64,000 nt of DNA from Alphaproteobacteria bacterium LSUCC0684 (GTDB lineage Bacteria; Pseudomonadota; Alphaproteobacteria; Puniceispirillales; UBA1172), in NCBI GenBank assembly GCA_041228335.1, contig CP166130.1, positions 124,001 through 188,000 on the forward strand, in the 5' to 3' direction. Numbering within the stretch: the first letter of the stretch is position 1; every line of letters starts with the position of its first letter. The notes beneath the pieces are model-generated. The model was not told where the DNA came from and did not search any database. It saw only the letters and a program-made list of their open reading frames with translations. Below, piece by piece: positions 44,536-55,079 of the stretch. The position numbers were made by a program, and so were the translations under genes.

Positions 44536-45749
44536 GCTTTTGTTTTTACCGCGATGAGGCCGAATGTTCCAGCCAGCAACGGGACAATACCCAGCACAAG
44601 AAGCAACGCGCCGAACGGGTAGCCGCCATCGATCATCAGTCCAAGCGTAACAGGCGACATCGCCGATGCAAAGACCATCAATGCCGCGGTGATCGCCTTG
44701 ATGCCGCCAAGATGCCTTGTGCCGTAGATTTCCGCCCAGATCGGGGTTGCCACTGTATGCACCAGCCCCTGGATCAGCCCGAAGACGATGAAATAGAGAT
44801 AGATCATCACCCCCGGCCCGACCATGTAAAGAAGGCAGGGGATAAGCGTGATGGACATCACCGCAAAAGGGGTTGTTCTGGCGCTGGTGAAACGGTCAGC
44901 GACCCCGCCACCGAGAAAGGCGCCAAGGATGCTCATGCTGGCGTAAAACGCGTATCCGCTGACCCATAGATCAAGCGCGACCATCTTCTGCTCGGCGATA
45001 TAGAGTTGATGGAAAAAGAGCCCGGTTGAGGTGAAACTTGGTGCCATCACGATGCCGGTGAGCATCCAGAACCGCCAGTGCAGGAGCATCTCTTTGCGTG
45101 TCCAGTGCTGGCCGTCACGTCCAGCCGCCATCGCGTCCACGCCGCCGCCATCCTGGCCTTCGCGGCGCTCGGTCAGGGAAAGTGCGGCCGGGATCATGAC
45201 GATCAGCACCGTCGCCGCCGTGATCTGCCAGACCTGCCGCCAGTCATAGAGCGTCAGCAGGGCAAAAGCGAGTATAGGCAACAGAAATTCCGACACCGGA
45301 TGCCCGAAAGTGGCAAAAGCCAGCGCCCGGCCACGTTCCGCCACATAGCGCCGTGTCATGGCGGTGGCGTAAAGATGGGTCATCATCCCCTGGCCGCTGA
45401 GCCGCAGGAAATAGATCCCCGCCGCCAGCATCGCAACGCTGCTGACAAAAGAAAAGAACAGCGCGGCCAGCGCAAGACCAAGAATGATCGCCGTGGCGAT
45501 TATCCTGAGCCGGATCGTATCCACCAGCCGGCCGAGCGGGATAAGGGTGGCGGCGCTGGCCAGCGTGCCGATGGCGTAGAGCGTGCCGAATTCCCCGTGG
45601 CTGAGCGCAAGATCTTCACGGATCACGCCTGAAAAAAGGGAGATATAGAATGTCTGCCCCGGGCCTGAGAAAAACGCGAGGAGGAAACCGAAAAGAAGGA
45701 ATCTCCATTGATCGAGGATAAAGTCTTTCGAAGGGAAGATCGACGACAT
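44532..45749 (-). CDS. MFS transporter
   Basis: This 405-residue inner-membrane protein has twelve hydrophobic segments and the MFS motif A between TM2 and TM3 (GRLVDTIRLR). The pattern GEFGTLYAIGTLASAATLIPLG and the long central loop (SLTERREGQDGGGVDAMAAGRDGQ) resemble monocarboxylate/oxalate-formate type MFS members. The substrate is not known. It is the first gene of a three-gene minus-strand unit with the secreted protein and ygfZ. Confidence 0.88.
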   Translation of the reverse strand: MSSIFPSKDFILDQWRFLLFGFLLAFFSGPGQTFYISLFSGVIREDLALSHGEFGTLYAIGTLASAATLIPLGRLVDTIRLRIIATAIILGLALAALFFSFVSSVAMLAAGIYFLRLSGQGMMTHLYATAMTRRYVAERGRALAFATFGHPVSEFLLPILAFALLTLYDWRQVWQITAATVLIVMIPAALSLTERREGQDGGGVDAMAAGRDGQHWTRKEMLLHWRFWMLTGIVMAPSFTSTGLFFHQLYIAEQKMVALDLWVSGYAFYASMSILGAFLGGGVADRFTSARTTPFAVMSITLIPCLLYMVGPGVMIYLYFIVFGLIQGLVHTVATPIWAEIYGTRHLGGIKAITAALMVFASAMSPVTLGLMIDGGYPFGALLLVLGIVPLLAGTFGLIAVKTKA

Positions 45750-45925
45750 GTCGGGGCGGCCTTGATCAATCGGGCGGGTTGGAGAAAAAACGGCTGCAGC
45801 CCCGGCGCGGCGTTACATGGCCGGAAGCTTGGGGACATACTGCACCTAAACCCGGCCCCTGCCAAGCCTGCACGCGATTGACCTGATACCTTTATTGGAA
45901 GGAGCCCGCGAAACGGTATGAAAAG

Positions 45926-45939
45926 GCTGGTGCTGCTGA
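45926..45939. repeat. 14-bp copy of tRNA-Thr 3' end, candidate attachment site
   Basis: GCTGGTGCTGCTGA occurs here and again at 47421-47434, where it spans the CCA and the 3' acceptor strand of tRNA-Thr plus two bases downstream. The two copies are in the same orientation and bracket exactly one gene. The nuclease-like gene's stop codon begins just 2 bases after this copy. This is the structure expected of a small islet inserted at the tRNA 3' end. Confidence 0.75.
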
Positions 45940-45940
45940 G

Positions 45941-47254
45941 TTATTCATTTTTGCATAATGAAATCAGTGGCTCGCATGCAAGCCAGGTATCTGCAATCAA
46001 TTTCAAGGACTCTGGTGTATGGATTTTGGGGCAATCATTATGTTTAAAACTGATCCCAATCCCAAACTGGAAATTAGACTTATGGGAAATAAACACATCA
46101 TACAACGCATCCAACCATTGGGGTTGAAACTTGGGTTGAAACTTTTGCTCTTGGCGGCTTCCAGCGCCAGTGACTAATGCTGTGCGCAGGTCAAAACGCA
46201 GTATTGCATCCTCATCTGGGACGGCCCCTTGTGACTTGTAGCGTCTCTGATACCCGCCGACCTTGGGCGTGGCCTTTTCATTATCGCGCAGAATATGATC
46301 CATCTTATTGAGAATCATTAAGCATACGTCTCTAAACCCGTCTTTCCCCAGTTCTTTAAGACGTTTCCTGGGCGGTCCGTTAAGCCCGTTAGGAATCGTA
46401 ATCTCAGCCATCACATCCGTTTCACTCAAAGAAAGCGTCAAATGCATAAATTTATCGGAACTCTTTTCTTCTGGACCACTGTTTAACTTGATAATATCCC
46501 AGACGCCCCGTTCACGGGAACCTGTGATTGAGGCACGTCCTTTGTGTTCCGGGTCCATACCCAATCGAGTTATAAGATCGGTATTTTCTCGAAGTTTAGC
46601 CATTGCTTGTCGAAGCTTCAACTTGGCAACCGAATAGCTATAATCGTTTTCAAATTTTGGAAATCCATCAAACTCTGTGATCGCTGTGTTATGCATCTTT
46701 CCATCCTTCATCATGCGTGTTTCCAGCAGTTCAAAGAAATCGGCCGCGTGTTTCGCCCATATTGAAGGTTTCTTGCAAGGTTTCTTGCGTAGCCAAAGAT
46801 AAATGTCTGACCAGTATAATTCCGTCCATGCTCCAGATTTTGCATTTTCCCTTGTTCCAGGGGTTGGGATTGTGCCAACGATTGTGAAGAAATACATGGA
46901 GTTGGATTCCGGTCTGTATTTTTTCGCAATGTCTTCATGTCCTTTCAATTGATTTTCATCAAGGGGCGCCGTGATCTTCGCTTCAAAAACCATGGTAAAT
47001 TCAGACTTTTCATCGAAAATCCACGCATCTGGTATATTCCGTATATTCCTGGCCTTGCTGTCGCCGTCTGGATAATTTTTAGCCCAAGGATATGTTTGTA
47101 CGCAAATTTGCAGTTCAGGTGATTTCGGGGGCGAAACACCACAAATATTTTTTATAAAGCAGGCCAGCAGATCTGGATCATTATTCAATGCCGCAAACAG
47201 TGCATGAGTAAGTTTATTCTCATTTTGGGAATACTGGTCGAATACATTTCTCAA
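45941..47254 (-). CDS. PD-(D/E)XK nuclease-like protein, orphan islet cargo
   Basis: This 437-residue soluble protein is not from a family I can name. Its N-terminal quarter fits the PD-(D/E)XK nuclease layout: an NENKLTHALFAAL helix with Glu12, Asp76 in IPDAWIF, then VFEAKITAPLDENQL giving Glu91-x-Lys93 and Gln102. The 330-residue remainder (helical, with KRLKELGKDGFRDV and a basic KVGGYQRRYKSQG stretch) has no evident domain and could bind nucleic acid or sense a signal. The gene stands alone between tRNA-Thr and a duplicated tRNA end, and is more AT-rich with different codon use from its neighbours. A solitary nuclease in a tRNA islet suggests anti-phage or anti-plasmid defence; this is inference. 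Confidence 0.7.
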   Translation of the reverse strand: MRNVFDQYSQNENKLTHALFAALNNDPDLLACFIKNICGVSPPKSPELQICVQTYPWAKNYPDGDSKARNIRNIPDAWIFDEKSEFTMVFEAKITAPLDENQLKGHEDIAKKYRPESNSMYFFTIVGTIPTPGTRENAKSGAWTELYWSDIYLWLRKKPCKKPSIWAKHAADFFELLETRMMKDGKMHNTAITEFDGFPKFENDYSYSVAKLKLRQAMAKLRENTDLITRLGMDPEHKGRASITGSRERGVWDIIKLNSGPEEKSSDKFMHLTLSLSETDVMAEITIPNGLNGPPRKRLKELGKDGFRDVCLMILNKMDHILRDNEKATPKVGGYQRRYKSQGAVPDEDAILRFDLRTALVTGAGSRQEQKFQPKFQPQWLDALYDVFISHKSNFQFGIGISFKHNDCPKIHTPESLKLIADTWLACEPLISLCKNE

Positions 47255-47422
47255 TTTTTTGTCTCCCCTTGAGTACAGATGCTTAATCGCACCCGGGACG
47301 GAAACTCGACCTCAAAAGTTGAAAAATACTAAAAGCATAAAAATCACTCTAACGCTGTGCCAGCGCGGTGAGGACAAAGCTTGAAAAAACCTGAAAATTT
47401 ACCAGCTAAATCAATAGGGTGC

Positions 47423-47498
<76 letters not shown>

Positions 47499-47585
47499 AT
47501 TGCCGCTTTATTATCAGCACCGGCCGGGGGATGCAAGCCCCTCGTCGCTCCTTGGTTCCAATCCGCCGGTAAAGGGCCCGGAATG

Positions 47586-49004
47586 TCAGAACGGCAGTTT
47601 CAGCAACAGCCGCACAAGACGCCGTGTCCGTGCTGAAAAAAGGGCTTCGGTGAAATAGGCGCCAGCGGCACGTTTGGAAGCTTCGCCATAGGTGGGATAG
47701 GGCGCGATATAGGAGGCCATGGCACTGATTTTCAGGCGCTTTGAGATGGCCAGCGCCCAGGGCTGTATCATCTCACCGGCATGGGGGGCAAGAATGCTGG
47801 CGCCAAGAATAAATCCCTTTTTATCCGTAAGGGCAATGATGCGGCCTTCACCGCGCCGTTCCGCCCGGGCACGGTCATTTTCGGCAAGAGACGAGCTGAC
47901 AGTCCGGTAGGTGATATTGCGGGCCTTTGCGTCAGCCTCGCCAAGACCGACATGCGCAAGTTCAGGGTCCGTATAGGTGACCCAGGGCATGATGGCATCA
48001 TCAACCTTTGCCGGAATTCGGAAGAGGATATTCCGGATCACGATCCCCGCATGATAGCTCGCCGCATGGGTGAACTGGTGGCGCCCGGCCGCATCGCCCA
48101 TGGCATAGACGCGCCGGTTGCTGGATCTGAGGCGCCGGTCGGTGATGATGCCGGCACGATTGTGATCAACTCCAGCCGCCTCAAGATTGAGCCGCTCAAG
48201 ATTGGGCTTCCGGCCTGTTGCCACCAGCAGATGACTTCCCCGAATGGCATCATTCCCCTCAAGCTCAACCCGGATGGCACCTGCCTTGCCGCCAACCGCG
48301 GTAACGCCGACGCCTTCGATCAGCGTAATCCCGTCTTCAGTTAGGCATCGCCGAAGTGTGTCCACGAGATCGGGATGATCCCGGATCATGATGGAAGGGG
48401 CAGCTTCGATGAGCGTCACCTTCGACCCGAGCCGCTGATGCGCCTGCGCCATTTCAACCCCGATCGGGCCGCCGCCGATAATGATGAGATGTTCGGGCAG
48501 GGTGCGATCTGCAAAAATCGTCTCATTGGTATGAAAGGGGATATCGGCAAGACCGGGGATGGGCGGGACAAGCGGGGAGGATCCCGTGGCGATGACAAAC
48601 CGTTTTGCCCGAACTGTATAACCGCCTCCGGTTACGGTATCAGGGCTCGTAAAACCGGCATAGTCTTCGATAACCTTGACCCCGAGCCCGCGGAACCTTT
48701 CCGGCGAATCATGTGGGGCGATCCCGGCAATGACATCGGCGACATGGTCCTTGACGGCGGCAAAATCCACCTCGGCCGCCGCCCCCTTGATCCCCATGGC
48801 CGCATTGCCTCTGGCCGATTTGGCCATTTTGGCCGCCGCCAGCATCGCTTTTGACGGAACACAGCCGTAATTGAGGCAGTCACCCCCCATGCGATGCCCC
48901 TCGAAAAGCATCACATCGGCCCCCATCTGGACAGCGCCCGCCGCCAGGCTGAGGCCGCCGGAGCCGCCGCCAATGATGCAGATATCCGTAGTCAGGGTTT
49001 TCAC
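47586..49004 (-). CDS. FAD/NAD(P) disulfide oxidoreductase (mercuric reductase-like)
   Basis: This 472-residue class I pyridine-nucleotide disulfide oxidoreductase has GGGSGG at residues 12-17 (FAD), the redox-active CLNYGC pair (Cys43/Cys48), GGGPIGVEMAQ for NAD(P)H, and a dimerisation domain. It lacks the N-terminal heavy-metal domain of MerA. The GTG at 49004 overlaps the TVP38 stop codon (GTGA), giving the family N-terminus; an upstream ATG would add 20 unrelated residues. TVP38 plus this reductase is a recurrent pairing. The electron acceptor is unknown. Confidence 0.88.
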   Translation of the reverse strand: MKTLTTDICIIGGGSGGLSLAAGAVQMGADVMLFEGHRMGGDCLNYGCVPSKAMLAAAKMAKSARGNAAMGIKGAAAEVDFAAVKDHVADVIAGIAPHDSPERFRGLGVKVIEDYAGFTSPDTVTGGGYTVRAKRFVIATGSSPLVPPIPGLADIPFHTNETIFADRTLPEHLIIIGGGPIGVEMAQAHQRLGSKVTLIEAAPSIMIRDHPDLVDTLRRCLTEDGITLIEGVGVTAVGGKAGAIRVELEGNDAIRGSHLLVATGRKPNLERLNLEAAGVDHNRAGIITDRRLRSSNRRVYAMGDAAGRHQFTHAASYHAGIVIRNILFRIPAKVDDAIMPWVTYTDPELAHVGLGEADAKARNITYRTVSSSLAENDRARAERRGEGRIIALTDKKGFILGASILAPHAGEMIQPWALAISKRLKISAMASYIAPYPTYGEASKRAAGAYFTEALFSARTRRLVRLLLKLPF

Positions 49005-49744
49005 AGCGACGCATCCTTTCGGGATTTGATGAATTTCACCACCATCGGCACCAGCGCAAGGCATCCCAGCGCCGTCAGCGGCAGGATGATCTCAGGCCGG
49101 GCAAGGCTGCTTGTATCCGGTGTCCGGCCACTGGCGAGCACCGTGTCAAACCCGCGCCCGACCCAGATATAGACCGAGGTGCCGGGGAAAATGCCGATAA
49201 AGGTGGCGAAAAGGAAATCTCTTGTCTTCATCCCCAGTGCCGCCGGCACAATATTCACCACCCAGAAAGGGGCCGCGGGTATCAGCCTCAGCGCCAGGAG
49301 CCAGAGAAAGGGGGACTGGTCAAACCCGGCCTTGATCCGCGAGATGAACGGCCCGGCCTTGCGGGTCAGGCTGTCGGCCAGTGCGCCCTTGGCCGCGAGA
49401 AAAAGGATCAGGGCCCCGGCGGTGGCCGACGTTACCACCAGCAGCACGGCCGGCCAGCCGATGATCGCGCCGCCCGCAAGTGTCAGGAGCGTTGCCACGG
49501 GCAGCGAGAAGGCCACGGCCAGCGTATAGGCCAGCATGAACCCGCCCCAGGCCAGGATTGTGTTCTCCGCAACCCAGGAGGTGATTGCCGTGTAATGCTG
49601 GCTCAACGCAGCAAAACTGAAAATATCATCAAGATCAAAGGCAAAGAACAACACGAGGCCAAGAAGAAGTATCCCCAAGGGGAGAAGACGCCGCAGCCGG
49701 TGCGGCTGCCGATGTTCCGGGGATGTATCTGATACAGGTGACAT
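49001..49744 (-). CDS. TVP38/TMEM64 (VTT/DedA-like) membrane protein
   Basis: This 247-residue inner-membrane protein has five or six hydrophobic segments and the VTT domain core: FMLAYTLAVAFSLPVATLLTLAGGAIIGW, then LALRLIPAAPFWVVNIVPAALGMKTRDFLFATFIGIFPGTSVY, which is diagnostic. Related DedA/TMEM41 proteins move or scramble phospholipids. The ATG at 49744 follows GGGA; the longer frame adds non-homologous residues. It is cotranscribed with the disulfide reductase. Confidence 0.9.
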   Translation of the reverse strand: MSPVSDTSPEHRQPHRLRRLLPLGILLLGLVLFFAFDLDDIFSFAALSQHYTAITSWVAENTILAWGGFMLAYTLAVAFSLPVATLLTLAGGAIIGWPAVLLVVTSATAGALILFLAAKGALADSLTRKAGPFISRIKAGFDQSPFLWLLALRLIPAAPFWVVNIVPAALGMKTRDFLFATFIGIFPGTSVYIWVGRGFDTVLASGRTPDTSSLARPEIILPLTALGCLALVPMVVKFIKSRKDASL

Positions 49745-49916
49745 AACACGTTCCCATATGATCGCGTCTACCCTAACGAGCCCCTTGATCTGCGGCAATT
49801 CACAAATCCGTGAAGGGTGAAGCCATAATTCTGACATGACGCCATGCTAGGGAAAATTCTTGGCCTTTGATATGGCAAAGTTTATGGTGATCACGAACAA
49901 TATGAATATATGTGCC

Positions 49917-50102
49917 ATGACCGACAAGAACCAGGGCGAGCAGTGCCCTAACTCCCAGGCTCAATCCGAAAGGCAGAAGCGTGAATCTCGCCTTGCGGAA
50001 GCGTTGCGGGCAAATCTCCATCGCCGCAAGGCGCAGAAACGCGGGCGTCATGCCAGTGACATCGCCGCCGCCGGAAAAGATAAGGAAAACAGCAATGGAT
50101 AA
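49917..50102 (+). CDS. small basic protein upstream of murA
   Basis: This protein of about 61 residues has the pattern [27 protein letters not shown], a strongly basic helix. Small proteins of this kind commonly precede murA in alphaproteobacteria, so I consider it real although no function is known. Its end overlaps the murA start by 8 bases. The frame is open from 49860, and the ATG at 49917 is the best fit to the usual length, though no clear Shine-Dalgarno is present. Confidence 0.6.
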   Translation: MTDKNQGEQCPNSQAQSERQKRESRLAEALRANLHRRKAQKRGRHASDIAAAGKDKENSNG

Positions 50103-51351
50103 GCTCCGGATTGAAGGTGGCACGCGACTCGAAGGCAGGATTGCCATTTCCGGAGCCAAGAACGCGGCACTTCCCCTGATGGCAACCAGCCTCATGGCTG
50201 AAACACCGCTCGTGCTGGAAAATCTCCCGGAACTTGCCGATACCGATTGCATGGCTGAACTGCTTGATCATCTTGGCATCAGCAGCACGAGAGAGGGGGA
50301 GACCGTCACCTTTTCCCCAAATGCGGCACCGGTGACCTTCGCGCCATACGATATTGTCCGCAAGATGCGGGCATCGGTGCTGGTGCTTGGCCCGCTTCTG
50401 GCACGTTTTGGCGAGGCCCGGGTTTCCATGCCCGGTGGCTGCGCCATCGGCACAAGACCGGTGGATATTCATATCATGGCCATGAAAGCTCTTGGCGCCA
50501 GGGTGGAACTTGAAGACGGGTATGTCGTTGCGACGGCACCCGATGGGCTCAAGGGGGGTAAGATCACGTTTCCCTTTGTCAGCGTCGGGGCCACGGAAAA
50601 TGCGCTGATGGCGGCCGTGCTTGCAGATGGCACCAGTCGGCTGGTCAACGCGGCAAGGGAGCCGGAAATCACGGATCTTGCCGACTGCCTTAATGCCATG
50701 GGGGCGAAAATTACCGGCCATGGGTCCGGGACCATCGAGGTTGAAGGGGTCAGCAGCCTCAAAGGTTGCCGCCATGCCGTGGTGGCTGACCGTATTGAAG
50801 CCGGGACATTCGCGCTGGCAGCTGCCATGACCGAAGGGGATATCACGCTCACCGGATGCCAGCCGCAGCATCTTGGGGCATTGATTGAGGTCATGCGTGC
50901 GAGCGGCGCCCAGATTGATTTAATGGCGACCAGTCTGCGGGTGCGAGGGCAGGGCAGGCCAAGGCCGGTTAACGTCACCACCGCACCCTATCCCGGGTTC
51001 GCGACCGATCTTCAGGCCCAGTTCATGGCGATGATGTGCATTGCCGATGGAACGAGCGAAATTTCAGAAACGATTTTTGAAAACCGTTTCATGCATGTCC
51101 CTGAACTGGTTCGCCTTGGGGCTGATATCCAGGTATCGGGGGGGCTGGCCCGGGTTTCCGGTGTTGAGCATCTTCTCGGTGCTCAGGTGATGGCGACCGA
51201 TCTTCGCGCCTCGGTTTCGCTGGTTCAGGCAGGTCTGGTGGCCAGAGGCACCACGGTGATCGGCCGTGTCTACCACCTTGACCGGGGCTATGACAGGCTT
51301 GAAGAAAAACTCTCCGCCTGTGGAGCCCGGATCACGCGGGAACGAGGATAG
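50095..51351 (+). CDS. murA: UDP-N-acetylglucosamine 1-carboxyvinyltransferase
   Basis: This 418-residue enzyme has [25 protein letters not shown] at the N-terminus (Lys22), and the PEP-binding cysteine Cys116 in [13 protein letters not shown], which makes it a fosfomycin-sensitive type. It catalyses the first committed step of peptidoglycan synthesis. The start at 50095 follows AAGGA; the long upstream extension is an overlap artefact. It heads the murA-DUF2948-hisG-hisD-UPF0262-phosphatase series. Confidence 0.96.
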   Translation: MDKLRIEGGTRLEGRIAISGAKNAALPLMATSLMAETPLVLENLPELADTDCMAELLDHLGISSTREGETVTFSPNAAPVTFAPYDIVRKMRASVLVLGPLLARFGEARVSMPGGCAIGTRPVDIHIMAMKALGARVELEDGYVVATAPDGLKGGKITFPFVSVGATENALMAAVLADGTSRLVNAAREPEITDLADCLNAMGAKITGHGSGTIEVEGVSSLKGCRHAVVADRIEAGTFALAAAMTEGDITLTGCQPQHLGALIEVMRASGAQIDLMATSLRVRGQGRPRPVNVTTAPYPGFATDLQAQFMAMMCIADGTSEISETIFENRFMHVPELVRLGADIQVSGGLARVSGVEHLLGAQVMATDLRASVSLVQAGLVARGTTVIGRVYHLDRGYDRLEEKLSACGARITRERG

Positions 51352-51357
51352 AAGATC

Positions 51358-51810
51358 ATGACAGGCAGTGACATGAGCAAGGGCGGCGCCCCCGGAACGG
51401 ATCTGGCCAGGCTGATCGTCAAGGATGGTGAAGATCTCAACGTCCTGTCCTCGCTTTTGCAGGATGCCACGGTATTGATCGGTGATATGGGGTATGATGC
51501 AGGCGAAGGCCAGTTTCTTTTTGTGGCCGCCCGGCACCTCAGGGAATCATCGGGGGAGATGCGGCGACGGCTGATGGGTGTTCATATCGGCGGGGTTCAA
51601 CGCCTGCAGCGACGGGGTTTCTCCCCGAAAGACCGTGATGATGTGCTTATTCTGCTTGCCATCCGCGCTGAAGGCACCATGCTTGAGGTAATATTTTCCG
51701 GTGCGGCAACAGTCAGGCTTGAATGTGACGGAATAAATGTTTATGCCGCTGATCTGGGGGAAGGTTGGCAGACACATTTTCAGCCTGCCCACGACGTGGA
51801 TGAAGGCTGA
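51358..51810 (+). CDS. DUF2948 family protein
   Basis: This 150-residue protein matches DUF2948: [32 protein letters not shown] and [11 protein letters not shown], then [14 protein letters not shown]. Function is unknown. Alphaproteobacteria keep it between murA and the his genes, as here; it starts 6 bases after murA. An alternative ATG at 51373 (MSKGGAPG) is possible. Confidence 0.87.
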   Translation: MTGSDMSKGGAPGTDLARLIVKDGEDLNVLSSLLQDATVLIGDMGYDAGEGQFLFVAARHLRESSGEMRRRLMGVHIGGVQRLQRRGFSPKDRDDVLILLAIRAEGTMLEVIFSGAATVRLECDGINVYAADLGEGWQTHFQPAHDVDEG

Positions 51811-51847
51811 ACGGGATCAGCCCGGGACAGATGGTCAGGGATCAGAC

Positions 51848-52543
51848 ATGACGGAAACATCACCATTGAACATGGCCGGAACGGGCAGGGGCACAAGCCT
51901 GGTGCTGGCATTGCCGAAAGGGCGTATCCTCAAATCTATCCGTCCGATCCTGAAACATGCCGGGATCGAACCTGAACCGGGGTTTTTTGATGAAGGCGAC
52001 CGGCGGCTCAGATTCAGCACCGAAGCCGAGGGGGTGGAGGCGATAAGGGTGCGGAGTTTCGATGTCGCCACGTTCATTGCCTTTGGTGCCGCGCATATGG
52101 GTGTTGCTGGCTCCGATGTGCTGATGGAATTTGATCATCCTGAAATCTACGCGCCGGTTGATCTTGGTGTCGGCGCCTGCCGGATGGTTGTCGCAAGCCC
52201 GGCCGAAGAGATCAGGAAAGAAGACCCCCGCAGCTGGAGTCATGTCAGGGTGGCCACCAAATATCCCAATGTCACCCGTCGGCATTTTGCCGCAAGGGGG
52301 GTGCAGGCGGAATGCATCAAACTCAATGGCGCGATGGAACTTGCCCCGGGTCTGGGCCTGTGTCGGCGGATCGTCGATCTTGTCGAAACCGGTTCAACGC
52401 TGAAAGCCAACGGCCTCGAAGAGGTTGAGGAAATTGCCCTTGTGTCCAGCCGTTTTGTCGTCAATCGCGCCGCCTGGAAAACCAGACCGGCGGAGATCAG
52501 CGGCTGGGTAAGCCGGATCAGGGAGGCGGTTGATGCCGGTTAG
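51848..52543 (+). CDS. hisG: ATP phosphoribosyltransferase, short form
   Basis: This 231-residue protein catalyses the first step of histidine synthesis. Features are [36 protein letters not shown] and [22 protein letters not shown], which binds PRPP. It is the short form without the C-terminal regulatory domain, so it should need HisZ for activity and feedback control. hisZ is not in this window. The ATG at 51848 follows AGGGA; the frame is open further upstream over the DUF2948 end. Confidence 0.94.
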   Translation: MTETSPLNMAGTGRGTSLVLALPKGRILKSIRPILKHAGIEPEPGFFDEGDRRLRFSTEAEGVEAIRVRSFDVATFIAFGAAHMGVAGSDVLMEFDHPEIYAPVDLGVGACRMVVASPAEEIRKEDPRSWSHVRVATKYPNVTRRHFAARGVQAECIKLNGAMELAPGLGLCRRIVDLVETGSTLKANGLEEVEEIALVSSRFVVNRAAWKTRPAEISGWVSRIREAVDAG

Positions 52544-53828
52544 GCTCAATACCAGCGATGCCGGGTTTGAGGAGGCGTTTACCTCCCTCTTGCAATCGAA
52601 AAGGGAAGATGGCGCCGATGTCAGCGCTACCGTCTCCGCCATCATTTCCGAGGTGATTTCCCGTGGCGATGAGGCGGTACTTGAATTCACGCATCGTTTT
52701 GATGGGATCAGGGCGGACTCCATGGCTGATCTTCGCCTGGATGGTGATGCCATGGCGGCAGCCTATGATGCCATCGACGATGATCTTCGCGCAGCCCTGA
52801 CCGTGGCCGCGGACCGTATCCGCCGCTTTCACGAACGCCAGCTGCCAGAGGATATCAGCTATACCGATGATCAGGGGGTTGATCTCGGCCTTCGGCACAC
52901 ACCGGTGGATGCGGCCGGGCTTTATGTTCCGGGTGGCAAGGCCGCCTACCCTTCATCGGTGCTGATGAACGCAATACCGGCTCTTGTTGCCGGGGTTCAG
53001 CGCCGGGTGATCGTGGTGCCGGCCCCGGATGGCGACGTGCCTGCCATGGTGCTGGCGGCGGCGCATATCGCCGGGATATCGGAGGTCTGGCGGATCGGCG
53101 GCGCCCAGGCGATCGCCGCGCTGGCCTATGGCACGCAATCTATTGCGCCGGTGGATAAGATTGTCGGCCCCGGCAATGCCTATGTTGCCACGGCAAAACG
53201 TCAGGTCTTCGGCAAGGTGGGGATCGACTCCATCGCCGGGCCATCCGAAATTCTGGTGATGGCCGATGGCCGGAACAATCCGGACTGGGTGGCCATGGAT
53301 CTTCTCTCCCAGGCTGAGCATGACGAAGCAGCCCAGGCCATTCTCATCACCGATGATGCGGGCTTTGCCAATGACGTCGCCGATGCGGTCAGCAGGATTC
53401 TGCCCGGGCTTGAACGGGCCGCGGTGGCCGGGGCTTCCTGGCGGGATCACGGGGCGATCATTACCGTTGCCGACTGGCCCGAAGGAGCTGAGCTTGCCAA
53501 TCGCATCGCCGCCGAGCATCTTGAGATCATGACCGAGGATCCTCAACATATCGCTGCCATGATCCGCCATGCTGGGGCGATATTCCTTGGCCGCTGGACG
53601 CCGGAAGCCATTGGCGATTATGTTGCCGGGCCGAACCATGTTCTGCCGACGGCGCGGACGGCCAGATTCTCCTCCGGTCTCGGGGTGCTTGATTTCATGA
53701 AGCGGACGACCACCGTCCGCTGTGATGCGGATGCGCTGGCCGAAATCGGTCCGGCGGCGGTGACCCTCGCCCATGCCGAAGGGCTTGAAGCGCATGGTCT
53801 TTCCATCTCAAGGCGGATGAACAGGTGA
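52533..53828 (+). CDS. hisD: histidinol dehydrogenase
   Basis: This 431-residue zinc enzyme oxidises histidinol to histidine in two NAD-dependent steps. Typical segments are [67 protein letters not shown] (zinc ligands) and [27 protein letters not shown]. It overlaps hisG by 11 bases, so the two are coupled. Confidence 0.96.
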   Translation: MPVRLNTSDAGFEEAFTSLLQSKREDGADVSATVSAIISEVISRGDEAVLEFTHRFDGIRADSMADLRLDGDAMAAAYDAIDDDLRAALTVAADRIRRFHERQLPEDISYTDDQGVDLGLRHTPVDAAGLYVPGGKAAYPSSVLMNAIPALVAGVQRRVIVVPAPDGDVPAMVLAAAHIAGISEVWRIGGAQAIAALAYGTQSIAPVDKIVGPGNAYVATAKRQVFGKVGIDSIAGPSEILVMADGRNNPDWVAMDLLSQAEHDEAAQAILITDDAGFANDVADAVSRILPGLERAAVAGASWRDHGAIITVADWPEGAELANRIAAEHLEIMTEDPQHIAAMIRHAGAIFLGRWTPEAIGDYVAGPNHVLPTARTARFSSGLGVLDFMKRTTTVRCDADALAEIGPAAVTLAHAEGLEAHGLSISRRMNR

Positions 53829-53832
53829 TGAG

Positions 53833-54321
53833 ATGAGCGGCGCTCCATCACATCCGGATACCTGCCGGATTGTGCATATTCGGCTTGATCAGGCCGATGC
53901 GCCGCGGCTTTCACCTGAAGCCGAGCATGAGCGTTCAATCGCGATTTATGATCTCATTGAAGAAAATTACTTCACGCTGGCCGAGGTTGAGGGCCCGTAC
54001 CACCTTGTGCTGAGATCGGATTCACGCCACATCCATTTCGATATACGGACTGTTGATGATCAGCCCATTGCCGGGTTTTTTCTGGCCATGGGGCCCTTGC
54101 GTCGGGTGATCCGTGACTATCACATGGTTTGCGAGAGCTATTACGATGCGATCCGGACCAAATCACCCTCCCAGATTCAGGCCATTGATATGGGTCGGCG
54201 GTCGCTCCATAACGAAGGCTCTGCCATATTGCAGGAACGCCTGGAAAACAAGGTGGTCATGGACAAGGACACATCCCGGCGACTGTTCAGTCTTGTCTGT
54301 GTTCTGAGGCTGAGAGGATAG
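53833..54321 (+). CDS. UPF0262 family protein
   Basis: This 162-residue protein has the UPF0262 pattern: RIVHIRLDQADAPRLSPEAEHERSIAIYDLIEEN and GPYHLVLRSDSRHIHFDIRT, ending MGRRSLHNEGSAILQERLE. It is conserved in alphaproteobacteria next to hisD and has no established function. It starts 4 bases after hisD. Confidence 0.9.
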   Translation: MSGAPSHPDTCRIVHIRLDQADAPRLSPEAEHERSIAIYDLIEENYFTLAEVEGPYHLVLRSDSRHIHFDIRTVDDQPIAGFFLAMGPLRRVIRDYHMVCESYYDAIRTKSPSQIQAIDMGRRSLHNEGSAILQERLENKVVMDKDTSRRLFSLVCVLRLRG

Positions 54322-54322
54322 A

Positions 54323-54757
54323 ATGACGACAGCCCCCGCTTTCCCCGGTACCGTGCTTTTCGCCTGCACCCATAACATGATCCGTTCGCCCATGGCCGAA
54401 GGCATCATGAAACAGCTCTACCCCAACCGTGTTTTTGTTGATTCCTGCGGGATCAACGCCGGGTCAAGCGACGGGTTTGTCATTGCCGTGATGCAGGAAA
54501 TCGGGATTGACATGACCGGGCATGAGCCAAAATCCTTCAGCGATCTTGATGATGAGTTCTTTGATCTGATCATCTGTTTTTCCGAAGATTCCTATAAGGT
54601 GGCAGCCGAGCTTGCCCGCACCAGATCAACCGAGGTCGAGTACTGGCCTGTTTTTGATGCAGGTCTTGCCAGCGATAACCGTGAAGAACGTCTGGCGGCG
54701 TATCGTCTTGTTCGTGACCGGATCCACGAACTTGTTCGGGAAAGGTTCAGCACCTGA
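54323..54757 (+). CDS. low-molecular-weight protein-tyrosine-phosphatase/arsenate-reductase-like protein
   Basis: This 144-residue protein has the P-loop CTHNMIRS (Cys15 to Arg21, the CX5R motif) within VLFACTHNMIRSPMAEGIM, and an Asp in YWPVFDAG near the expected general acid. It begins 1 base after the UPF0262 stop codon. It dephosphorylates phosphotyrosine proteins or reduces arsenate; the context with housekeeping genes favours a phosphatase role. Confidence 0.88.
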   Translation: MTTAPAFPGTVLFACTHNMIRSPMAEGIMKQLYPNRVFVDSCGINAGSSDGFVIAVMQEIGIDMTGHEPKSFSDLDDEFFDLIICFSEDSYKVAAELARTRSTEVEYWPVFDAGLASDNREERLAAYRLVRDRIHELVRERFST

Positions 54758-54841
54758 AGAGACTTTGCGCAACAAAAGGCTTGACCAGATTGCCCTGGTC
54801 CGTCACAAAACAGCAGGATTAACGATAAAAAAAGGTTCTTC

Positions 54842-55060
54842 ATGGCCAAGGAAGATGTCATTGAATTTTCTGGTACGGTAACCGAACTGCTGCCGAACGC
54901 AATGTTTCGGGTAAAACTGGATAACGATCACGAAGTGCTTGCCCATACCAGCGGCAAGATGCGGAAAAACCGGATCCGGGTGCTTGCCGGAGACCGGGTG
55001 AATGTTGAAATGACGCCTTATGACCTGACCAAGGGACGGATCACCTTCCGTTTCAAGTAA
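54842..55060 (+). CDS. infA: translation initiation factor IF-1
   Basis: This 72-residue OB-fold protein is diagnostic throughout: [28 protein letters not shown], then [38 protein letters not shown]. It binds the 30S A site during initiation. It is followed by maf after 19 bases. Confidence 0.98.
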   Translation: MAKEDVIEFSGTVTELLPNAMFRVKLDNDHEVLAHTSGKMRKNRIRVLAGDRVNVEMTPYDLTKGRITFRFK

Positions 55061-55079
55061 AACCCCTGCCGGATCGGGG

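Noticed and set aside
45941-47254. Restriction-modification system around the nuclease-like gene
   Set aside because: There is no methyltransferase or specificity subunit on either side; the gene is alone between the two tRNA-Thr repeats.
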